Assembly (NCBI GenBank): GCA_965214085.1 | Contig: OZ243937.1 | Span: 1,364,001-1,428,000 of the forward strand | Direction of reading: 5' to 3' | DNA: 64,000 bases | From: UBA6055 sp965214085 | GTDB lineage: Bacteria; Chloroflexota; Anaerolineae; Aggregatilineales; Phototrophicaceae | Shown: positions 16,867 to 25,038 of the stretch, piece after piece | Numbering within the stretch: position 1 is the stretch's first letter | Layout of the letters: the number at the start of each line of letters is the position of its first letter | Translations under genes and position numbers: made by a program | Notes under the pieces: generated by a model | What the model was told of the DNA's origin: nothing | Databases searched by the model: none | What the model saw: the letters and a program-made list of their open reading frames with translations, nothing else

Positions 16867-17568
16867 CTATGACCAGAAAGCTTTCTCGAGATCGTCAAAC
16901 TCCGAGGCAGGACCTTCAAACTTGTTGCGTCCCAACTCAAGCACATAAACGTAATCGGCGATTTTGAGCGCTTCGCGGATTTCCTGGTCGACCAGCAATA
17001 TCGTTAGTCCTTCTACATCGCGCAGGTTGATCAACATGCGGTAAACCTCTTCGCTGAGCATTTTCGCCAAGCCGGCCGTCGGCTCGTCGACCAGAATGAC
17101 TTCCGGGTCAGTCATCAACGTACGGCCGATTTCGACCATGCGCTGCTGCCCGCCGGAGAGATTGCCGGCTTGCTCGTGTTGCTTTTCACGCAATATCGGG
17201 AAGCGCTCGTAATTCTCTTCGATTTTGCGTTCCATCCTTTTGCTGTCGTTCTGGAAAGTCCAGGCGCCCATCATCAGGTTTTCGCGCACGCTCATATGTT
17301 TGAACACGCCGGGCTGCTGCGGGATATAACTGATGCCGAGGCTGATCAATTGATGGGTCGCGGTGCCGGTAACATCTTTGCCATTGAGCAAGACCTGCCC
17401 GCTATGCGGATTCAAGAATCCGTAGATGGCTTTGAGCAAGGTGGATTTGCCGACGCCGTTTGCGCCCAGAATCGCGGTGATCTTGCCGGTTTCCGCCGCC
17501 AGGCTAAGCCCGCGCAAGATATGCAGGTCTTCATAGTAGCCGACGTAAAGGTCCTTTATCTCGAGCAT
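16867..17568 (-). CDS. livF: Branched-chain amino acid ABC transporter ATPase LivF
   Basis: A 233-residue ATPase of the Liv/HAAT family. The Walker A motif is GANGVGKST, the signature is LSGGQQRM, and Walker B is VILVDEP followed by TAGLA. It energises uptake through LivH/LivM together with LivG. ATG 17568 is preferred, with GAGGA 9 nt upstream; a TTG at 17574 would overlap the livG stop. It is the last gene of the leftward operon SBP-livH-livM-livG-livF. Confidence 0.93.
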   Translation of the reverse strand: MLEIKDLYVGYYEDLHILRGLSLAAETGKITAILGANGVGKSTLLKAIYGFLNPHSGQVLLNGKDVTGTATHQLISLGISYIPQQPGVFKHMSVRENLMMGAWTFQNDSKRMERKIEENYERFPILREKQHEQAGNLSGGQQRMVEIGRTLMTDPEVILVDEPTAGLAKMLSEEVYRMLINLRDVEGLTILLVDQEIREALKIADYVYVLELGRNKFEGPASEFDDLEKAFWS

Positions 17569-17570
17569 GC

Positions 17571-18305
17571 TCAATCGTCCTCATCATGGCCGAGGTAGGC
17601 GTCGATTACAGCGGGGTCGTTCTTCACCGATTGCGGGTCGCCATCGGCGATGAGCGCGCCATTATGCAGCACCAGCAGCCGCTGGCTCAGTTCAAAGACC
17701 GCGCCCATGTCGTGGCTGATTAGGATGATGGCTTTGCCGTCCTCGTGAACGCGGAAAATGTACTTATAGATGGTCTCCTGCAAGCGCGGATGCACGCCGG
17801 CGAAGGGTTCGTCGAGGATGATCACCGACGGCTCGAGCATGAGCAGGCGGCCCAATTCCAGCAGTTTGCGCTGCCCGCCGCTCAGCGCCCGGCTTAGCTC
17901 GTGGGTTAAGTGCTCAATCGTCAGCATGCCAAGAATTTCCTGCGCCCGCGCTTCCAGGACGGCTTTGCGCGCGTTCGGCTTCAGCGCCAGGCCAGGAACC
18001 AGCATGTTCTCCATCACCGTCATGCGGCCCAGCGCGCGCGTAATCTGGAAGGTGCGGCCCAAGCCGGCGCGGGTCACATCATAGGCTGGGTGGCCGTCAA
18101 TGCGCTTGCCATTGAGATAGATCGTGCCCGAGCTCGGTTTTAACATGCCGCTCAGCACATTGGTCAGCGTTGTTTTCCCCGCGCCATTGGGTCCGATCAT
18201 GCCAATCAGCTCCGGTTTAGTGACGGAGAAGGATACGTGGTCGACTGCCTGGTTGCCGCCGAAGCGTTTGGAGATCTTATTGAGTTCCAGGTTGATGTCA
18301 CTCAT
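17571..18305 (-). CDS. livG: Branched-chain amino acid ABC transporter ATPase LivG
   Basis: A 244-residue ATPase with Walker A GPNGAGKTT, signature LSGGQRKL and Walker B VIILDEPFAG. It has the insert and C-terminal stretch seen in LivG, ending VIDAYLGHD. An upstream in-frame start exists at 18347 but lies within livM; ATG 18305 gives the normal N-terminus SDINLELNKISKRFGG and overlaps the livM end by 8 nt. It works with LivF on the LivH/LivM permeases. Confidence 0.93.
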   Translation of the reverse strand: MSDINLELNKISKRFGGNQAVDHVSFSVTKPELIGMIGPNGAGKTTLTNVLSGMLKPSSGTIYLNGKRIDGHPAYDVTRAGLGRTFQITRALGRMTVMENMLVPGLALKPNARKAVLEARAQEILGMLTIEHLTHELSRALSGGQRKLLELGRLLMLEPSVIILDEPFAGVHPRLQETIYKYIFRVHEDGKAIILISHDMGAVFELSQRLLVLHNGALIADGDPQSVKNDPAVIDAYLGHDEDD

Positions 18306-19467
18306 CGCCCGCCTCCATCGGCCCCACGATGTCATTGACATCGCCATCGCGCTTAGAAACGGTTTCCTTCATCGCCAGGCCCCGCCCGCTGAACCAGGTG
18401 ATGATGGGGTAGAGCAGGCCATTACGCATGTAGCGCAAGGTGAAGACCATCACAACGCCGAACAAGGCGAAGCGCCAGGCGCCCGTCTCCCAGACGAAGG
18501 CATCGCCGCCGTCGGCAGTTGTTAGCCCGAATGGCAGCCCAATCACCACTTCGCGCATGGCTTCCAACATATAGCGGGAAATGAACGCGCCGGCCGCCGC
18601 GCCGATCAAACTCTCCATGCCGCCGATCACGGCATAGGCGATAATCAGCGACATCTGCAGCACTTCCAGCTGTTCGGGGATAATCCGTTCCGAGCCGACA
18701 TCGCTGTAGAAGATGGCGCCGGCCAAACCAACGATCATGCTTGTAAAAACGAATATCAGAATCTTGTAACGCACAACATTGACGCCTAATGCCGAGGCCG
18801 CGTCTTCGTCTTCACGCATGGCGCGCAGGAAGAGGCCGATCGGCGAATTGGCCACCCAGTGCATGACCAGCAGGCAGACGATCAAAAGCGCGAACATCAA
18901 ATAATACTCGACTTGCCGCGCTGTATCGACATCCGCGATTTGCAGCAGCGGGCGCAGAGACAAGCCGTTAGAGCCGCCGGTGTAGTCGTACTCCGTCAGC
19001 ATCATGATGCGGAATAACTCGGAGAAGGCGATGGTGAAAAGCGCCAAATAAGCCGCGCGAAGCCGTAACAATAACCAGCCGATTACCAGGCCAACCAAGC
19101 CGGCAACCAAGGCGCCAATGATGATCGCGCCTAGCGAGGAGATGGATTCCGGCGTGATCGCGATGCCCAGCAGCGCGAATACGATACCGTCACGGGCGAC
19201 CAAACCGGCCGCGTAAGCGCCGATGCCCATGAAAGCCATGTGGCCGAACGAGAACTGCCCGGCGATGCCCGCCAGCAGCGCCCAACTGGACGCCATAATC
19301 GCATAGAAGAATCCGCTGATGAAAACCGTCTTGGCGTAGTTTGACTGCGATGTGTCGTTGGGGAACCACAAGAAGTACAGGATGATCAGGCCTAGAACGA
19401 TGTACCCCAGCCTGCGGCGGCCAATCCCGTTATCGATTCTGGTTTCGATTTGTCTTAAGATGTCCAT
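18298..19467 (-). CDS. livM: Branched-chain amino acid ABC transporter permease LivM
   Basis: A 389-residue permease with about nine hydrophobic segments. It includes the LivM signature stretches GQFSFGHMAFMGIGAYAAG (about 70-88) and AGLAGAIFYSDVG (about 233-245). The C-terminal cytoplasmic tail of about 20 residues is hydrophilic. It lies 2 bp after livH and overlaps livG, so the genes form one transcription unit. Confidence 0.92.
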   Translation of the reverse strand: MDILRQIETRIDNGIGRRRLGYIVLGLIILYFLWFPNDTSQSNYAKTVFISGFFYAIMASSWALLAGIAGQFSFGHMAFMGIGAYAAGLVARDGIVFALLGIAITPESISSLGAIIIGALVAGLVGLVIGWLLLRLRAAYLALFTIAFSELFRIMMLTEYDYTGGSNGLSLRPLLQIADVDTARQVEYYLMFALLIVCLLVMHWVANSPIGLFLRAMREDEDAASALGVNVVRYKILIFVFTSMIVGLAGAIFYSDVGSERIIPEQLEVLQMSLIIAYAVIGGMESLIGAAAGAFISRYMLEAMREVVIGLPFGLTTADGGDAFVWETGAWRFALFGVVMVFTLRYMRNGLLYPIITWFSGRGLAMKETVSKRDGDVNDIVGPMEAGDE

Positions 19468-19469
19468 GA

Positions 19470-21017
19470 CTAATGCTGCTCCCGGCCGAAGAGCCCGGTG
19501 GGTTTAAGCAGCAGCACCAAGGCGAAAATGACCAGCGCAAAGGCTTCTTTGTAGGCGGCGCCGCGGCTGGGGTCGGGGTGGCAGCCGGCGCCCAGCGCTT
19601 CCACGATGCCCACGACAATGCCGCCAACCAGCGCACCGGGCACCGAACCCAAACCGCCCAGTACGACTATGACGTAAGAGCGACCGACCATCTCCGCCCC
19701 GACCCAGGGCACCCAGGCGAAAATCGGAATCAGCGCCGCGCCGGACATAGCCGCCAACATCGAGCCCATGCCAAAGGACAAGGTGTTCATATTGGTCGGG
19801 TTGATGCCGGTTACCGCGGCTGCTTGCCGATCCTGGCTGGTGGCGCGCAGAGCCCGGCCCGTCCAGGTGCGTTGCAGGAAATAGAGCAGGACGAAGATGA
19901 GAATGATGCCCACGACCATCGCGAAGGCGCGGTCGCCAATGATGTTGATGGGGCCAAAAGCAAAGTCCTCGGTGATTTGCGTCCGCTGCAGGGTGAAGCG
20001 GCGAATATCGATGAAGCGGCTGGTTCGCTGTGGGAAGGGGCCCGCGACTGCCAAGGTCGTATACTCGATCACAAAGCCGAAGCCGAAGGTGATGAGAATG
20101 GCGTATTCCGAAACCCGTTCAATCAGCCCTTCGTGCATGGGCTTCAGGAAGATGCGTTCAAATACCGCGCCCATCAAAAATACGATGGCCGCCGCGACGG
20201 GAATGCCCCAAATGGGATTGACCTGTACCTCTGTGCCGGTCAATTCACTGAGTATGTTGCTGGCATGCAACAGGAAGTAGAAGGAAAAATAGCCGCCCAC
20301 CATATAAAGCTGCCCGTGGGCGAAACTCACAATGCCTTGCACGGAATAAATCAGGGTCAGGCCGACCGCCATCAATGAATAGATGCAGCCGATGACCACG
20401 CCATTCGCCGTTTGCTGCGTCAAATAAGTGACCGAGAAGGGCGCTTGCACGCAGGGGTTGGTCGGGTTCTGGATGGCGAATAGCAAGTAGATCTGCCAGG
20501 CGCCCAGCGAGCCCAGGACAATCATCCAATCGCGATTGATCTTGGGCGTCGTCTTCCACATCAAGCCGAAGATCAAGGGGCCGATTGCGAAACCGCCCAG
20601 GGCGGCCGCGGTTAATACATTGTGGTCGTCAGCTTCCTCATCGCGATAATGACGAGGAATGAAATAGGCGGCTAGCGCTGCCCAGAGCGGGCCCGCCAAA
20701 AACAGCCAGAGCGCCGAGGGAAAATGCGCATCAACCACCCGCACCAGCACTTGCGAAGATAAGAAGACGGTGAATATAACGCCGATTGTCAATGTCGTCC
20801 GGCGAATCAGCGCCGGCTCGAAATAGAACAGGCCAACACCGACGGGCCCCAAAGCGAAACCGCCGATGACGCCGGCGACTTGCAGAGTTGTTTCAGGAAT
20901 CAGGTCTTCATTTTTGCGTCCGTGGTTTACGCGTGGCAGCAAAACCAGCCCCAGGGCTGCCCACATTGGACCCGCAACCATGAGCCAAAGTACAAACAAT
21001 GTATCTTGAATTACCAT
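19470..21017 (-). CDS. livH: Branched-chain amino acid ABC transporter permease LivH with a duplicated N-terminal membrane extension
   Basis: A 515-residue protein, whereas typical LivH is about 300. From about residue 200 it is an ordinary LivH (NGVVIGCIYSLMAVGLTLIY, then GIVSFAHGQLYMVGGY). The first 195 residues form an extra membrane region containing two similar units: LWLMVAGPMWAAL (10-22) with GGFALGP (52-58), and LWLFLAGPLWAAL (103-115) with GGFAIGP (141-147). Each looks like a two-helix hairpin with a charged loop, so the extension probably arose by internal duplication. Its role is unknown. ATG 21017 is the first start after the terminator-like hairpin. Confidence 0.88.
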   Translation of the reverse strand: MVIQDTLFVLWLMVAGPMWAALGLVLLPRVNHGRKNEDLIPETTLQVAGVIGGFALGPVGVGLFYFEPALIRRTTLTIGVIFTVFLSSQVLVRVVDAHFPSALWLFLAGPLWAALAAYFIPRHYRDEEADDHNVLTAAALGGFAIGPLIFGLMWKTTPKINRDWMIVLGSLGAWQIYLLFAIQNPTNPCVQAPFSVTYLTQQTANGVVIGCIYSLMAVGLTLIYSVQGIVSFAHGQLYMVGGYFSFYFLLHASNILSELTGTEVQVNPIWGIPVAAAIVFLMGAVFERIFLKPMHEGLIERVSEYAILITFGFGFVIEYTTLAVAGPFPQRTSRFIDIRRFTLQRTQITEDFAFGPINIIGDRAFAMVVGIILIFVLLYFLQRTWTGRALRATSQDRQAAAVTGINPTNMNTLSFGMGSMLAAMSGAALIPIFAWVPWVGAEMVGRSYVIVVLGGLGSVPGALVGGIVVGIVEALGAGCHPDPSRGAAYKEAFALVIFALVLLLKPTGLFGREQH

Positions 21018-21083
21018 GAGTTCGTATCACGCTACCCGATGTTGGCGGATCGACATGTGGTTCCGCCGGCTTCGATAAAGAAA

Positions 21084-21126
21084 CAAGAAAGAAAACAAGG
21101 GCGACCCATGATTTGAGCCGCCCTTG
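21084..21126 (-). terminator. Terminator-like stem-loop between binding protein and livH
   Basis: On the minus strand CAAGGGCG pairs with CGCCCTTG (8 bp, 15-nt loop), followed at once by TTTTCTTTCTTG. It lies 14 bp after the binding-protein stop and about 65 bp before livH, and probably acts as a partial terminator favouring expression of the binding protein. Confidence 0.65.
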
Positions 21127-21139
21127 AGACAAGGAAACG

Positions 21140-22468
21140 CTAGGGCGAGGTACCCGGCACGATATAGCTAGTGCCATGGGTTTGATAAACCTCGGGATAG
21201 ACGACTGCCGCCTCCAAACCGCTTTGACCCTGCTCATAGTATTGCATGACCGTAACGATGGGGTCGGGCCACTGATGCCACATGAAAGCCGGCGTGCCTT
21301 CCGGCAATTCATCATTGTGGCTGCCGTACTCGAAGTAGTAGCGACCTTGGGACAGCTCAATGTCGGCCGACTCGATCGCCCCGACAATGGCGGCGGCGTC
21401 CGAATAGCTGCCGGCGCGCTCCATGGCGTCCGCCAGGATATAGACCGCATCGTAGGATGCCATGGCGAAGCTCGGGATGATATCTCCCCAAGCTTCTTCG
21501 TACTTGGCGTTCAACTCAACTGCCGCGTCGCTGAACAAGCTGGGGATGATGCCCACGCGATTGAAGGCGCAGAAGTTGCCATCGGGGACGGTCGCCCAAT
21601 ACTGATCCGACTGGAAGGCGAATTGATTGGTGACGCAGATCGTGTCCGCGGACGGCGCAATGCCCAGTTCCGACATTTGCTGCGTGAGGTTAAAAGAAGT
21701 CTCGCCGGTGACCAGAATGCGGATGACATCCGGCGCTTCCGCGCTGGCTTGGATGCGGCTCAGAATCGGGACGAAGTCTTCCGTGCCGAGTTCGACGTCA
21801 ATCTTGCTGACTGTGGCGCCGGCTGCTTCAAAGCGGGCTGCCTCGTCGGCCGCCGCCGGCTGACCGTAGTCGGTATTCTCCACGATCATAACAACGTTAT
21901 CGACGCCCAGGCTCAGCAGCCAGTCGACGACAACGCTGCCGACCATCGAGCTGGCGGGGGAAATCCGGAAGATGTGATCGATCCCGTCTTCGTAACGCGG
22001 CGGCGCGCCGTCGTATTCGCGGATACCGTTGGCGCTGACGTTGTCGTTCCAGGGCTCGGAGAAAACCGTCGGAATCTGGTTCGCTTCTAACATGCCCATT
22101 GTCGCCAGGCCGACCGCGCTATGATAAACGCCGACCATCGCGTCGACTCCGTCTTCCTGAATCAGCCGTTCCGTGACGGCTTGCCCGCGCTCGGGGCTGC
22201 CTTCCGAATCGCCCGTGACGACATCCAGCATATAATTGACGCCGTCAATCTGGACGCCGCAATCAGCGTTGATATCTTCGGCTGCCTGGTTGAATGCCCA
22301 GTCCATGGCGACGCCACCGGCTACCGCTCCTGGCGCTGAAAGTGGCGCCAAACCGCCGATCGAGATCGTATACTCCGCGAATTCGCAATGCCCGTCCGCC
22401 TGCGCTATGCCCAGCGGCAATAGGGCAAGCAAGGCAATGAGGCAAACATAAAGCGTCTTGCTTTTCAT
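21140..22468 (-). CDS. Branched-chain amino acid/amide ABC transporter substrate-binding protein (LivJ-like)
   Basis: A 442-residue periplasmic-binding-protein-type receptor of the HAAT family. It starts at ATG 22468 behind GGGAG; an in-frame start at 22537 lacks such a site. The Sec signal peptide ends near AQADG. The mature part has GGLAPLSAPG (binding loop) and two alpha/beta lobes typical of LivJ/AmiC-type proteins. Ligands of this family include leucine-type amino acids, amides and urea; this one cannot be specified. It is the first gene of the Liv operon. Confidence 0.9.
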   Translation of the reverse strand: MKSKTLYVCLIALLALLPLGIAQADGHCEFAEYTISIGGLAPLSAPGAVAGGVAMDWAFNQAAEDINADCGVQIDGVNYMLDVVTGDSEGSPERGQAVTERLIQEDGVDAMVGVYHSAVGLATMGMLEANQIPTVFSEPWNDNVSANGIREYDGAPPRYEDGIDHIFRISPASSMVGSVVVDWLLSLGVDNVVMIVENTDYGQPAAADEAARFEAAGATVSKIDVELGTEDFVPILSRIQASAEAPDVIRILVTGETSFNLTQQMSELGIAPSADTICVTNQFAFQSDQYWATVPDGNFCAFNRVGIIPSLFSDAAVELNAKYEEAWGDIIPSFAMASYDAVYILADAMERAGSYSDAAAIVGAIESADIELSQGRYYFEYGSHNDELPEGTPAFMWHQWPDPIVTVMQYYEQGQSGLEAAVVYPEVYQTHGTSYIVPGTSP

Positions 22469-22695
22469 ATGGTAATACTCCCTAACTAGAATGACATACT
22501 TGACTACGGCGGATTGCCGCAGAATGTCGCCGACCACTGCTGTCGAAGCCGACTGAAGCGCGTCGCGGCTTCAAAGCCTGCTGGTATCGCCAAATATTTC
22601 AACGTGTCAATTGCGCAATTGAGACGGCGAACTGAAACGAAATTCAGAAACTGAGGGTTTGTCTGGCGCGTTGATACCAGCATGACTACATTTAC

Positions 22696-22724
22696 AGAAT
22701 ATCGTGAACAGTTGGCTTTGTCAA
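22696..22724 (-). promoter_or_regulatory. Promoter of the Liv operon
   Basis: Reading leftward: consensus TTGACA (22719-22724), a 17-nt spacer and TATTCT (22696-22701). The leader is about 220 nt. MITE copy 3 begins 17 nt upstream of the -35. Confidence 0.8.
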
Positions 22725-22741
22725 ATTTGGGGCTTCCCCGC

Positions 22742-23066
22742 CAGGGCAATCGCATCAAAATATTTTAACCACAGAGGGCACAGAGGATACACAGAGGACA
22801 CTGAGTAAAGCAGTTTATTGATCGTATGTCTGCGTCAGTTCCCGTTTGTTTGATGGCTGCTTACTTGCACTTACCTCAGTAAAGTCAATAAAGTAATGCA
22901 AATTTCACCAGAGCAACAATCTGTAGGGGCGACAGCCCGAAACCACAAATTACTACGGCAGCGGGCGACCAGATTGGTCGCCCCTACAAGGCTAGCTTTT
23001 CGCATGACTAACTTGGCTTTACTTCTATGCCTCTGCGGTGAAAAATATTTTGATGCGATTACCCGG
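22742..23066. mobile_element. MITE-like element, copy 3
   Basis: A 325-bp element. The left end is CAGGGCAATCGCATC followed by AACCACAGAGGGCACAGAG; the right end is CTCTGCGGTG, an A/T tract, then GATGCGATTACCCGG, slightly degraded. No target duplication is visible. The hairpin cassette also found in copy 2 is nested at 22922-22988. Confidence 0.8.
22922..22988. repeat. Nested hairpin repeat, copy B
   Basis: Ends TGTAGGGGCGAC and GTCGCCCCTACA are inverse; the 67-bp cassette is nearly identical to 11120-11186. About 30 bp of left flank (AATGCAAATTTCACCAG) is also similar to copy A, so the cassette belonged to the element before the two copies separated. Confidence 0.8.
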
Positions 23067-23146
23067 TGTCGAAATGGCGTGTCCGGATTCCTATTATTTG
23101 CTAACATGGAATGGTTCAGCTAATGACCTAGGTTAGGGTGAATAAT

Positions 23147-23980
23147 ATGGGCGAGATGACAATCGGCTGCGCGTTGTGGACTTTAGGGGCGACGCCCGAC
23201 GTAGCCAGTTTGGCGCGACAAATGGAGATCGCGGCGGAGATCGGCTGTACTTCGGTGCAGCCCTGGATCGTCGACTTTGAATATCGGCCTTGCATCCTCG
23301 ATCCCGAAGTTGGCTCGGCCGCCGACCGGCGTGAAGTCCTGCGCATAGCCAAGTCGCTCGGGCTCTCGTTCAGCGGCTTCTGCGCGCAGCTGAAGGGCGC
23401 CGTGACTTACGGCGGGCTGGAAGAACGCGAAGGCTTGCGCTGGCGCATTGACAAGACCAAAATAGCCCTTGAAACCACTGCCGAGCTGGACTGCGACATC
23501 GTTTCAACTCATGCCGGCGTCCTGCCGGAAGATAAGACCGACCCGGCTTATCAGACGCTGATGGAATCGGTGGGCGAGATCGCCGAACATGGCGCCCGCG
23601 TCGGCGTATACTTCGCCATGGAAACCGGGCAGGAATCGCCAAAAGCGCTGGGAGACTTCATCGACGAAGTCAACAGCCCCTGGTTAAAAGTCAATTATGA
23701 TCCCTGCAACTTGCTCAAGTTCGGCTCGGAGGCGGGTACGATACAAGGCGTGTATGCCTTGGGCGACAAGATCATTCATACCCACGCCAAAGACTGGAAT
23801 CCAGATACCCGGCAAGCCACCTGTGGCGAAGGTCTGGTGCCCTGGGACGGATATATTCAGGCGCTGCGCGATATCGGCTACCAAGGCGTATTAGCCATCG
23901 AAGACGAGACCGGCAACGAAGACATGATTGACTCCATTAGGCGCAGTTACGCATTTTTGCAGGGCTATCTGAATGATTAA
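23147..23980 (+). CDS. Sugar phosphate isomerase/epimerase family TIM barrel
   Basis: A 277-residue protein of the AP-endonuclease-2-like TIM barrel family (IolE/IolI and xylose isomerase relatives). Metal-site acidic and histidine residues fit STHAGVLPE, AMETGQES, NYDPCN, HTHAKDW and AIEDETG. ATG 23147 has AGGG about 8 nt upstream; a GTG at 23138 is possible. It overlaps the following oxidoreductase by 8 nt, so the two act together, probably on an inositol- or ketosugar-type intermediate (inference). Confidence 0.85.
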   Translation: MGEMTIGCALWTLGATPDVASLARQMEIAAEIGCTSVQPWIVDFEYRPCILDPEVGSAADRREVLRIAKSLGLSFSGFCAQLKGAVTYGGLEEREGLRWRIDKTKIALETTAELDCDIVSTHAGVLPEDKTDPAYQTLMESVGEIAEHGARVGVYFAMETGQESPKALGDFIDEVNSPWLKVNYDPCNLLKFGSEAGTIQGVYALGDKIIHTHAKDWNPDTRQATCGEGLVPWDGYIQALRDIGYQGVLAIEDETGNEDMIDSIRRSYAFLQGYLND

Positions 23981-25022
23981 TGTCGGTATCCTTGGCGCTG
24001 GCGGGATTGCCGCGTTGAGCCATCTGCCCGAGATCGCGGCTGTCGACGGCATGCACGTGAGGCATATTTGCGGGCGCAAGCAGCGCCGGTTACGCCTGCT
24101 CTGTGACCGCTTTGACGTGCCACGCTATTCGACCAACTGGGCCGATCTGCTCGCCGATGATGAACTTGACGCGGTTATCGTGGCGCTGCCGCATCTCCTG
24201 CATGCCGAAGCCGGTTTGGCTGTACTGCGGCAGGGCCTGCACCTTTTTATGCAAAAGCCCTTATGCACTAGCGTGGAAGAAGCGAATCTGCTGGTGGCGG
24301 CGAGCGAGGCGCGACCGGCGCAAATCGTCTATTGCCGCCCGTCATTTGACGCGGTTGTAGTCGAAATGAAGCGTCTGCTTGAGGCTGGCGCGCTTGGTAC
24401 GGTATCCGGGGCTTTGGCGCGGCATAGTCACGGTGGTCCGGAAATCTACTACGCCGAGGTGACGGACAGCTTCGACGAGCCGCGCGTCGAGAAGGACTTC
24501 TGGTTTTTCGATGCCGATACCGCTGGCGGCGGCGCGCTGATCGACATGGGCGTCTACTCAATCGCCAATCTCGTCGCGCTCTTGGGCAAGGTCGACTATG
24601 TGACGGCGCGCATGAGCACCGTTGCCAAGCCCACCCGAATGGAAGACAGCGCCACGCTCATTCTCGAAATGGCCAATGGCGCCTTGGCCACTGCCGAGAC
24701 CAGTTGGTGCGATCCGGCTCGTTCTTCCTGCCTGCGTGTGCATGGCACAGCCGGCAAGCTCATCAAACGCGGAGAGTCGATCGATTTCATCCGCCCGAGC
24801 TCATTCGAGCGTGAATGGGCCGAGCCGCTCGTTGACGCAATCACGCCGGCGCCGGCGGTCAACCAGCATGAAGAATGGCTGCGCTGCATCGAAAGCGGAG
24901 CGCAGCCTGCTCTGTCGAACTTGCGCCTTGCGCGTCATGTCACCGAGATTATGCTGGCGGCGGCTGAATCAAACGAATCCGGCGCGCGCATCGCCATTGA
25001 AACCGATCCCCAGATCTCCTGA
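23973..25022 (+). CDS. Gfo/Idh/MocA family oxidoreductase
   Basis: A 349-residue NAD(P)-dependent dehydrogenase. It has an N-terminal Rossmann fold with GILGAGGIA (4-12) and the family Lys in MQKPLC near residue 95, then an alpha/beta substrate domain with GGGALIDMGVYSI. Members oxidise or reduce sugar or inositol hydroxyls. Translation is coupled to the isomerase in front (8-nt overlap). It converges on the GH51 gene, whose stop is 16 bp away. Confidence 0.88.
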   Translation: MINVGILGAGGIAALSHLPEIAAVDGMHVRHICGRKQRRLRLLCDRFDVPRYSTNWADLLADDELDAVIVALPHLLHAEAGLAVLRQGLHLFMQKPLCTSVEEANLLVAASEARPAQIVYCRPSFDAVVVEMKRLLEAGALGTVSGALARHSHGGPEIYYAEVTDSFDEPRVEKDFWFFDADTAGGGALIDMGVYSIANLVALLGKVDYVTARMSTVAKPTRMEDSATLILEMANGALATAETSWCDPARSSCLRVHGTAGKLIKRGESIDFIRPSSFEREWAEPLVDAITPAPAVNQHEEWLRCIESGAQPALSNLRLARHVTEIMLAAAESNESGARIAIETDPQIS

Positions 25023-25038
25023 AGCTTACACTTGAAGC

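Noticed and set aside
19473..20378. 301-residue antisense frame opposite livH
   Set aside because: His/Gln/Asp-rich shadow translation; livH is unmistakable on the other strand.
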